Positions 58,391 through 64,000 of a stretch of 64,000 nucleotides of DNA are shown here, piece by piece (position 1 is the stretch's first letter; every line of letters begins with the position of its first letter). The DNA is from Mycobacterium sp. E787 (GTDB taxonomy: Bacteria; Actinomycetota; Actinomycetes; Mycobacteriales; Mycobacteriaceae): assembly GCF_001668725.1 (NCBI RefSeq), contig NZ_LZKL01000127.1, forward strand, positions 124,001-188,000. The letters are read 5' to 3'. A program made the translations under genes and the position numbers. The notes under the pieces were generated by a model. It had not been told where the DNA came from. It saw only the letters and a list, made by a program, of their open reading frames with translations, and made no database searches.

Positions 58391-58603
58391 ATGCGACTGT
58401 CGACACGAAACCAACTCAAGGGAACCATCACCGAGGTCAATCTCGGCAGCGTGATGGCGATCGTCAAGGTGAAGCTCGACGGCGGTGAACAGATCGTCAC
58501 GTCGTCGGTCACCAAGGACGCAGCGACCGAGCTCGGGCTTGCGGTCGGTCAGCCCGCGACGGTGTTCATCAAGTCCACGGAAGTCACCATCGGCGTCGAG
58601 TAG
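58391..58603 (+). CDS. Molybdenum-pterin-binding (TOBE/Mop) protein
   Basis: A 70-residue single TOBE domain, MRLSTRNQLKGTITEVNLG to the end, with the SSVTKDAATELGLAVGQPATVFIKSTEV pattern of molbindins. These hexamers bind molybdate or tungstate and serve as storage or sensor. ATG 58391 has CGGAGGA upstream. It follows the TetR gene by 32 bases; a link to TetR or cyp138 is not obvious. No molybdate transporter is nearby. Confidence 0.92.
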   Translation: MRLSTRNQLKGTITEVNLGSVMAIVKVKLDGGEQIVTSSVTKDAATELGLAVGQPATVFIKSTEVTIGVE

Positions 58604-58625
58604 CGCCGAAACGCACCGCGGCGCT

Positions 58626-59516
58626 TCAACTTTCGGCGCGCAGGAAGGACCTGAGCCGGTCGAGGACCAGATCAGGCCGCTCCTCGACGATCCAGTGACC
58701 CGCGCCCTCGACGACCTCGACCTCGAAATCGCTGATGCGGTCGGCGTATCCGTCCAGCAGATCGACGGTCAGCACCGGATCTTTGGTGCCGCTCAGCCAG
58801 CGGACCGGCACGTCGACCCGGGTGTCGTCGTATTCGCCGCGCAGCCAGCGAAACACCTCCGTGCTCAAAAAGGTGCGGTACCAACGTGAACCGGCCAGCG
58901 CGTGCCCGGGCTGGCGCATGCACTCGATATAGAAGCGGACGTCGTCCTCGGGCACCAGGTATCCCCCGCCGACCCACGACGCCAGAGCGCGGTAGAACCG
59001 GGCCTTCGGATCGCCGACCACCCGCGGACCGATGACCGGCAACGCTATCGGGACCTGGTACCAGAACCGCCAGAGATTGCGGAGCATTTTCAGGTCGGGC
59101 TTCACCCACGGCGCGGACGTGTTCATCCCGAAAAACCCGGTGACCTTTTCCGGATGCCGCAGCATCATGGTGAACGCGACGGGTCCGCCCCAGTCGTGCG
59201 CGGCGAGTTTGACGGTCGCGACACCCAAGCGATCCAACACCGCGGCCAGGTCGTCGGCCATGTCGTTCTTGAGGTATCTCGATGGCGGCGCCGAGCTCCA
59301 CCCCGCGCCCCGCAGGTCGGGGCACAGCACCCGATAGCCGTCGGCGGCCAGCGGACCGATCAGCGCGTGCCACTCCCACCAGTTCTGCGGAAAGCCGTGC
59401 ACCAGCATCACGGCCGGACCATGGGCCGGACCGGCATCCGCGATGTGGATGGTGACACCGTCCCCCAGCTCGATGTACCTGTGTTCCACACCTTCCAGCG
59501 CGGGCATAGCGACCAT
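58626..59516 (-). CDS. ephF: Epoxide hydrolase EphF
   Basis: A 296-residue alpha/beta hydrolase of the epoxide hydrolase type: oxyanion loop HGFPQNW, nucleophile in AAHDWGG (Asp), cap domain, an acid in GTKDPVLTV and His in EGAGHWIVEE. It opens epoxides to diols. ATG 59516 or the ATG three codons later could be the start. Position beside the TetR/cyp138 pair matches Rv0134 and marks the end of the conserved block. Confidence 0.9.
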   Translation of the reverse strand: MVAMPALEGVEHRYIELGDGVTIHIADAGPAHGPAVMLVHGFPQNWWEWHALIGPLAADGYRVLCPDLRGAGWSSAPPSRYLKNDMADDLAAVLDRLGVATVKLAAHDWGGPVAFTMMLRHPEKVTGFFGMNTSAPWVKPDLKMLRNLWRFWYQVPIALPVIGPRVVGDPKARFYRALASWVGGGYLVPEDDVRFYIECMRQPGHALAGSRWYRTFLSTEVFRWLRGEYDDTRVDVPVRWLSGTKDPVLTVDLLDGYADRISDFEVEVVEGAGHWIVEERPDLVLDRLRSFLRAES

Positions 59517-59551
59517 GTGTTGAGAAGGTACTCGATGAGCGCCCGAGCGGA

Positions 59552-60787
59552 TCAGGCGAGGAACCGTTCCACGTAGGGCGCGAAGCGCGCCCGCAGGCCG
59601 TCGTCGGTGAGGCCGAACATCTCGGCGGACGTCTCGACGTTTCCGAGCCGGCCGCGACGGTGGTCGGCCAGGTAGTCGGCGACCGCGGCGCGGGCCGGTT
59701 CGGTGAACGGTTCGCCGGCCAGCGCGTACACCTGCCCGGCGACGCCGAGCTCGTCGGCCATGAAACGGTCGAAACGGATGTCGATCGAGCGTTCCGGGCC
59801 GATGGTCTCACGATCGCGGACGAGCGCGGTCAGCATCCGGTCGAGGCGATCGACCCAGTAGGCCGCGATCTTCGGCACCGGCACCGGCGAGCGATGCATC
59901 CGCGCCGAGTAGGTGATCATCGCGATCATCGACAGCGCCACCGGGACGGGGTCGCGGTGGGTGAACACGACAATGCCGGCGGGGAAAACCCGATCGAGCA
60001 CCGGCACCTGCTCGAGGTGCTGCGGCGACTTGAGCAGCCAGCGCCGCCCGCCGCGCAGGAACTGCATGGCCTTGAGCTGGCGGGCGAGGTACTGGTAGTG
60101 GGGCGTCTGGTCGTGGGCCTGGTAATAGTCGCGCCAGCGGGGCACGTCGGCCAGCGTCTCGAAGAACATCGTCGAAAAATCGTTGGCCAGCAATTGGATT
60201 TCCTCGTGCACGTGGTCGGCGGTCATCTCGTGCATCAGCGGGAAATACGGCATCACGGTATTGATCACGCCGACCCCGACGTCCATCCGGGTGCGCCGCG
60301 GATCCGGCTCGCTGCCGGCCTCTGCCGGCAGCGGGAACGGTTCGACGCTCTCCCAATACGGCATCGTGCGGAAGGTGGGAGCCGCCGCCAGCAGGTTGTG
60401 CAGGTGGGTGGTGCCGGTGCGGGGCAGGCCCGCGATCACGATGGGCGGCTGCAGTTCGATGTCATCGATTTCGGGGTGCCGGCGCAGGAGATCGGTGAAC
60501 AGCAACCGGTTCTTGAGCAACTGCAGCAGCTGCGCGAAGAAGTTGACCGCGCCCGCCGGGTGCAACCCGTCGATGTCGCGCAGCGCGGCGAGGTAGACGT
60601 CGAGCCGCTCCCGGTAGTCTTGCGCGCCGAAATCGTGCAGTCCGGTGTCGGCGGCGGCCCTGGCGTGCAGCGCCTCGGAATCCAGCGGACATTCCGCGGC
60701 CATCGCGGCCATCATGTCGAGAATCTGCTGCGCCTCGGTGCTGAACCGGGGCCGGGCGAGGTCGTCAAGGCGAACGGCGTCGGTCAC
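59552..60787 (-). CDS. Sulfotransferase-family protein
   Basis: A 411-residue protein with the PAPS-binding motifs: 5'-phosphosulfate loop AGLPRTGTTHLHNLLAAAP and 3'-phosphate strand VVFTHRDPVPVALS. A long N-terminal helical region (1-110) precedes them, as in the mycobacterial sulfotransferase_3 group. The product would be a sulfated lipid, sugar or sterol; not known. It is divergent from the TetR gene across only 28 bp, with a probable operator covering that gap. Confidence 0.88.
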   Translation of the reverse strand: MTDAVRLDDLARPRFSTEAQQILDMMAAMAAECPLDSEALHARAAADTGLHDFGAQDYRERLDVYLAALRDIDGLHPAGAVNFFAQLLQLLKNRLLFTDLLRRHPEIDDIELQPPIVIAGLPRTGTTHLHNLLAAAPTFRTMPYWESVEPFPLPAEAGSEPDPRRTRMDVGVGVINTVMPYFPLMHEMTADHVHEEIQLLANDFSTMFFETLADVPRWRDYYQAHDQTPHYQYLARQLKAMQFLRGGRRWLLKSPQHLEQVPVLDRVFPAGIVVFTHRDPVPVALSMIAMITYSARMHRSPVPVPKIAAYWVDRLDRMLTALVRDRETIGPERSIDIRFDRFMADELGVAGQVYALAGEPFTEPARAAVADYLADHRRGRLGNVETSAEMFGLTDDGLRARFAPYVERFLA

Positions 60788-60798
60788 GCCGACTTATG

Positions 60799-60816
60799 TT
60801 ACTCTCGGTTTCGTAA
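60799..60816. promoter_or_regulatory. Candidate TetR operator TTAC-N10-GTAA
   Basis: TTAC and GTAA arms lie in the 28-bp gap between the sulfotransferase (start 60787) and TetR gene (start 60816) and overlap the first base of the TetR start codon. Binding would block both genes. Confidence 0.55.
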
Positions 60817-61391
60817 TGGTAGTGGATTTTGGCCGACCCCGTGACCCCCGCATCGACGGCGCGGTGCTGAGCGCGACCGCCGAACTGCTCGCCGAGACCG
60901 GCTACGCCGGACTGCTGGTCTCCGCGATCGCCGAACGAGCCGGCACCAGCAAGCCCGCGATCTACCGGCGCTGGCCGAGCAAGGCTCACCTCGTCCACGA
61001 GGCGGTGTTCCCGATCGGCGCCGCCACCGAGCTGCCCGACACCGGGTCGCTGCCCGAGGACCTCCGTGAAATGGTCGCCCGCGCAATGGCTTTCCTGACG
61101 ACACCGGCGGCCAGGGCGGCTTTACCCGGGCTGGTGGGCGAGATGGCCGCGGATCCGACCCTGCACTCGGCGCTGCTGGAAAGGTTCGGCGGCGTCATCG
61201 GCGGCGGGCTCACCGAGTTGCTGGGACGGGCCGCCCGCCGCGGCGAGGTCCGGCCGGACATCACCGCGGCCGAAGTCACCGAGGCCATCGCCGGTATCAC
61301 CCTGATGGGCCTGCTCACCCGCGCCGGCGAACTCGACGGCGCCTGGGTCGACCGCACGACGAGGTTGCTGCTGAAGGGAATCCAAGGATGA
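60816..61391 (+). CDS. TetR-family regulator
   Basis: A 191-residue TetR protein: VLSATAELLAETGYAGLLVSAIAERAGTSKPAIYRRWPSKAHL is the helix-turn-helix. ATG 60816 is chosen because upstream in-frame sequence lies in the sulfotransferase gene; GTG 60822 would lose two residues. It overlaps the DUF1214 gene as ATGA. Likely controls the divergent sulfotransferase and its own operon. Confidence 0.9.
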   Translation: MVVDFGRPRDPRIDGAVLSATAELLAETGYAGLLVSAIAERAGTSKPAIYRRWPSKAHLVHEAVFPIGAATELPDTGSLPEDLREMVARAMAFLTTPAARAALPGLVGEMAADPTLHSALLERFGGVIGGGLTELLGRAARRGEVRPDITAAEVTEAIAGITLMGLLTRAGELDGAWVDRTTRLLLKGIQG

Positions 61392-62491
61392 CGCACGAAT
61401 CGACGGCCGCGTGGCAGGAGTTGCTCGCGACCCTGGGCGCCCTCGACCGCTCCTTCCTCGAGGGTGACCGTGCCGTCACCGACGATCGCCACATCGCCGA
61501 CGGCTACCGCACGCTCGCCACCACGCTGGGCGTCGCGTTGGACACCTACCTGTTCCCCGAGCCCGGCCGGCCGCAGTTCGTCGCGGTGAACACGCCGTTC
61601 CGCCGGGACCGCCGGTGGGGCGGCGACAACACCGACGCCTATTACTTCCTGTGCCCGGTCGATCCGGAGCGGCGCTACCGCGTCAGCGGCAATCGCGGTG
61701 ACAGCGTGTACTTTTCGGTGACGGCCTACAACGAGCCGTCGCCGGGCGCATGGTCGGACCGGGTGGTGGCGATCGTCAGGGACAGCGACCTCGACGTCGA
61801 CGCCGACGGCAACTTCAGCTTCGAATTCCCGCCGACCCGGGACGCGGCCGTGCTGATGACGCGCGACTACCAGGCCGACCCGCTCACCGGCCGCCCGGTC
61901 GTCTGGCACATCGAGGCGCTCGACGAACCCGATCCCATCCGGCACGGCGACGCCGAGACCGCCGCCGGCCTGCGGGCGGCCGCCACCTGGTTGCGCACGA
62001 TGTTCGCCATCGTGCCGCTGGCGGTAGGCACCCGCGTCGATGACGAACACGCGCTCGGTCACGAGACCGCCCACGCGGCAAACGAATTCGCCGAACCCTA
62101 TCAGGTGCCCGACGCCAACTTCGGCTGGTCTGCCCGCGACGCGTGCTACGCCTACGGCAGTTTCGTGCTCGATGAGGACGAGGCGCTGGTGATCACGCAC
62201 CGGCCCCCGCACTGCCGGTTCTGGAACATGGTGGTGTGGAACCAGTTCATGGCGACCTACGGCGCGGCAGACGCGCGTTGCTCGGTCAACGGGCACAGCG
62301 CCGTGCCCAACGGTGATGGCTCGGTGACGATCGTCCTGTCCCACGCGATGACGACCCACCCGAATTCGCTGACGACGCTGGGCTATCCGCAAGGCAACCT
62401 CGCGTTCCGCTGGTTCCTGGCCGACGGTGTGCCGCAGCGGCCCGAAGTGAAACTTGGGAAGGTATCCGATGCTCCGACGAGCGTGTACTGA
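61388..62491 (+). CDS. DUF1214-domain protein
   Basis: A 367-residue protein; the C-terminal half has the DUF1214 beta-sandwich pattern ALVITHRPPHCRFWNMVVWNQFMATYG and TLGYPQGNLAFRWFLADGVPQRPEV. The middle has NRGDSVYFSVTAYNEPSPGAWSDRV. Function unknown; relatives often sit beside sulfotransferases and lipid genes in mycobacteria. ATG 61388 overlaps the TetR stop by four bases. Its 3' end was partly copied downstream (62597-62628). Confidence 0.87.
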   Translation: MTHESTAAWQELLATLGALDRSFLEGDRAVTDDRHIADGYRTLATTLGVALDTYLFPEPGRPQFVAVNTPFRRDRRWGGDNTDAYYFLCPVDPERRYRVSGNRGDSVYFSVTAYNEPSPGAWSDRVVAIVRDSDLDVDADGNFSFEFPPTRDAAVLMTRDYQADPLTGRPVVWHIEALDEPDPIRHGDAETAAGLRAAATWLRTMFAIVPLAVGTRVDDEHALGHETAHAANEFAEPYQVPDANFGWSARDACYAYGSFVLDEDEALVITHRPPHCRFWNMVVWNQFMATYGAADARCSVNGHSAVPNGDGSVTIVLSHAMTTHPNSLTTLGYPQGNLAFRWFLADGVPQRPEVKLGKVSDAPTSVY

Positions 62492-62527
62492 ACCGCGCTC
62501 CTGATCGGCTCGGGCACGCCGCTTAGC

Positions 62528-62582
62528 GAGCGTGAAGCCAGCCGCACGTTCGACACCGAGCGTGAAGCCAGCCGCACGTTCG
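62528..62582. repeat. Two direct 25-bp repeats, period 30 bp
   Basis: GAGCGTGAAGCCAGCCGCAC-GTTCG occurs at 62528-62552 and again at 62558-62582 with no mismatch, separated by ACACC. It lies in the gap after the DUF1214 gene. Two copies only, so not a CRISPR array; perhaps an intergenic element caught in the nearby duplication. Confidence 0.8.
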
Positions 62583-62596
62583 GCGCGAAAGCCGAA

Positions 62597-62628
62597 TGCC
62601 GCAGCGGCCCGAGGTGAAACTGGTGAAG
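62597..62628 (+). pseudogene. Remnant of a second DUF1214 3' end
   Basis: TGCCGCAGCGGCCCGAGGTG-AAACT at 62597-62621 matches 62430-62454 inside the DUF1214 gene with one mismatch. Translation gives PQRPEVKLVKL, against PQRPEVKLGKV in the intact gene and closer to the usual family ending. It runs up to the convergent LLM gene stop. It looks like the tail of a deleted tandem copy. Confidence 0.65.
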
Positions 62629-63672
62629 CTACGCGACCTCGCGGACCAGCTCGATGGCCCGGCCTAAGGTCAACAGCTTGGCGTCCAACGTGTCGCCGGC
62701 GGGATACAGCCGCACGGTGTCGACGCCGGCGTCGCGCCAGACGGCGAGCCGCGACCGCACCATCTCCTCGGTGCCGATGAGCGTGGTGGCCAGCACCATG
62801 TCGTCGGTCACCAGCCCTGCCGCGCCGTCGCGGTCACCGCGTTGCCAGCGCTCCCGCACTTCGGCCGCCACGTCGGCCCAGCCCTGCCGGCCGTAGGCCT
62901 GGTTGTAGAAATTCGTGCTCGACGACCCCATGCCACCGAGGCTGAACGCGAGCTCCTTCTTGCGGCCCGCGATCATGCCGCGCAGCTCGTCCTCGTCCGC
63001 GGCGAAGGCGACCTCGGCCCCCTGACAGACGTCGATGTCGGCGCGAACGCGGCCGGCGTTCGCCAGCCCCTCGTCCAGGTGGGCGAAGTAGGCGTCGCCG
63101 GCGCCCTCCGGCACGAAGCTGGTGCCCAGCCAGCCGTCGGCGATGCGTCCGGTCAGGCGCAGCATCGCCGGTGACAGCGTGGCGAGGTAGATCGGAATGG
63201 GGTGCTCGGGCTTTGTCGACAGCCGCATCGGGACCGCCTCCCCGCCGGGACGGGGGATCTGAAATTCCTTGCCGGAGTGCGAGATTTTGCCTCCGCCGAA
63301 CGCCTGCCGGACGATGTCGACGGTCTCGGCGATGCGTGCCAGGGGCCGGCTGAACGAGACGCCGTGCAGGCCCTCGATCACCTGCGGACCCGACGCGCCG
63401 AGCCCGAGCAAAAAGCGCCCGTCCGAAAGGTTGGACAGGGTGATCGCGGTCTGGGCGACCAGGACGGGCGACCGGGTGCCGACCTGCAGGATGCCCGAGC
63501 CGAGCAACATCCGCTCGGTCCGCGCCGCGAGATAGCCCAGCGCCGACGGCGCGTCCGAACCCCAGGCCTCGGCCACCCAGCACACGTCGAGGCCCAGCTT
63601 CTCGGCTTCCACGACCAGGGTTACGACTTCGGTTGCGGCGCCGGAGAACTCGACCGTCGTGGCCGTCCGCAT
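62629..63672 (-). CDS. LLM-class F420-dependent oxidoreductase
   Basis: A 347-residue luciferase-like TIM-barrel protein: EAEKLGLDVCWVAEAWGSDAPSALGYLAARTERMLLGSGILQVGTRSPVLVAQTAITL, then SDGRFLLGLGASGPQVIEGLHG and PIPIYLATLSPAMLRLTGRIADGW. This matches the F420-binding LLM group common in mycobacteria; electron acceptor F420 is inferred. ATG 63672 overlaps the stop of the SRPBCC gene by one base (TGATG), so the two are co-translated. Substrate unknown. Confidence 0.9.
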   Translation of the reverse strand: MRTATTVEFSGAATEVVTLVVEAEKLGLDVCWVAEAWGSDAPSALGYLAARTERMLLGSGILQVGTRSPVLVAQTAITLSNLSDGRFLLGLGASGPQVIEGLHGVSFSRPLARIAETVDIVRQAFGGGKISHSGKEFQIPRPGGEAVPMRLSTKPEHPIPIYLATLSPAMLRLTGRIADGWLGTSFVPEGAGDAYFAHLDEGLANAGRVRADIDVCQGAEVAFAADEDELRGMIAGRKKELAFSLGGMGSSSTNFYNQAYGRQGWADVAAEVRERWQRGDRDGAAGLVTDDMVLATTLIGTEEMVRSRLAVWRDAGVDTVRLYPAGDTLDAKLLTLGRAIELVREVA

Positions 63673-64000
63673 CAACGGACTCCGCGTTCGGCCAGCCTCT
63701 TGAGCGCGGCGAGCGTCTTGATGATCGCGGCCTCGAATTCGCGCATCCGCACGAACACGATCTTTTCTTCCTTGTCGGGCATCGAGTCGATGGCCACCGA
63801 CAGCCCCGAGCGTCCCGGCCCCATCCGCATCCAGAAGTTCAGCAGGGTGCCGCCGTCCCGGGGGTTCAGCCGAAATCGCCAAGTTGCCGACGGGTTTTCG
63901 GTTTCGCCCACCGCCCAGGCGAATTCGCGCGGGGGGTCGCACGCGACGATCTGCGAGGTGGTGCTCCACTTCCCGAACGCCTCATGCTCGTTGTGGCCGA
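63672..64000 (-). CDS. SRPBCC-family protein (5' end outside window)
   Basis: About 109 C-terminal residues are visible: GHNEHEAFGKWSTTSQIVACDPPREFAWAVG, SATWRFRLNPRDGGTLLNFWMRM and the final helix EFEAAIIKTLAALKRLAERG. This is the START-like (SRPBCC) helix-grip fold that binds hydrophobic ligands in polyketide cyclases and similar proteins. The start lies beyond the right edge. It is coupled to the LLM oxidoreductase, suggesting a shared substrate. Confidence 0.8.
   Translation of the reverse strand, partial: GHNEHEAFGKWSTTSQIVACDPPREFAWAVGETENPSATWRFRLNPRDGGTLLNFWMRMGPGRSGLSVAIDSMPDKEEKIVFVRMREFEAAIIKTLAALKRLAERGVR

Noticed and set aside
62528..62582. CRISPR array
   Set aside because: Only two repeat copies with a 5-base spacer, no leader or cas genes.
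1..64000. tRNA, rRNA genes, insertion sequences or prophage
   Set aside because: No cloverleaf-like intergenic region, transposase, integrase or terminal inverted repeat was recognised; gaps between genes are nearly all under 250 bp.

Overview
The window is chromosomal DNA from a mycobacterium, most likely a slow-growing non-tuberculous species. It is GC-rich throughout and has GTG/ATG starts and many ATGA/GTGA start-stop overlaps. It carries four PE proteins with a PE-PPE hydrolase domain, a PtpB-type secreted phosphatase, a WhiB protein, F420-type LLM oxidoreductases and CYP138. From about 18.5 kb to 59.5 kb the gene order, read backwards, follows the M. tuberculosis Rv0134-Rv0161 block from memory: ephF, TetR, cyp138, msrA, Rv0138-Rv0143c, the Rv0144-Rv0146 regulator/methyltransferases, Rv0147-Rv0149, PE1/PE2, ptpB, fadE2, pntAa/Ab/B, Rv0157A, Rv0158, PE3/PE4 and Rv0161. 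Genes outside that backbone are extra: a WhiB4-like gene, SDR and reductase genes, an LCP protein, a pirin, a Dps, an mdlC with its regulator, and a sulfotransferase/DUF1214 cluster.

Region 1-18.4 kb is accessory and catabolic. A minus-strand, translationally coupled operon of at least eleven genes runs from 9973 off the left edge. It encodes two unknown proteins, a P450, a zinc alcohol dehydrogenase, an HpaI-type aldolase, a SnoaL-fold protein, an SDR, a Baeyer-Villiger monooxygenase, an HSL-type esterase, an enolase-superfamily dehydratase and an iron alcohol dehydrogenase. Next come a type III CoA-transferase, an unknown helical protein, a broken EthD gene and a DUF427 protein. Then comes a divergent pair of operons: acyl-CoA dehydrogenase, LLM oxidoreductase and thioesterase on the minus strand, and an SMP-30 lactonase, a second thioesterase and a TetR regulator on the plus strand. 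Four copies of one 26-bp bipartite motif (TGACAC-N11-TTyGTAAAG, identical spacing) lie upstream of the large operon, both divergent operons and the TetR gene. They tie these units into one probable, apparently undescribed regulon for an oxygenated cyclic substrate.

Region 18.5-42.3 kb holds the Rv0161-like oxidoreductase, whiB, SDR and reductase genes, an alpha/beta hydrolase, a PE-PPE gene, a TetR gene, proton-translocating transhydrogenase genes, fadE2-ptpB, three tandem PE-PPE genes, an oxidoreductase/SDR/aldehyde dehydrogenase operon and an LCP ligase. A 155-bp copy of the oxidoreductase 3' end between the second and third tandem PE genes is the scar of a tandem duplication.

Region 42.4-64 kb holds three tandem SAM methyltransferases with a TetR gene and a frameshifted pirin, a ClC channel convergent with Dps, a DNA glycosylase, a SnoaL/epimerase pair behind a perfect KstR-type palindrome, msrA, mdlC followed by a PucR regulator interrupted by an in-frame stop, and CYP138 divergent from its TetR with two identical-architecture operators. 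It ends with a molbindin, EphF, a sulfotransferase, a TetR/DUF1214 pair, an LLM oxidoreductase and an SRPBCC protein cut by the right edge. Three genes look broken (EthD, pirin, PucR); sequencing error cannot be excluded. I saw no tRNA, rRNA, CRISPR array, insertion sequence or replication origin.
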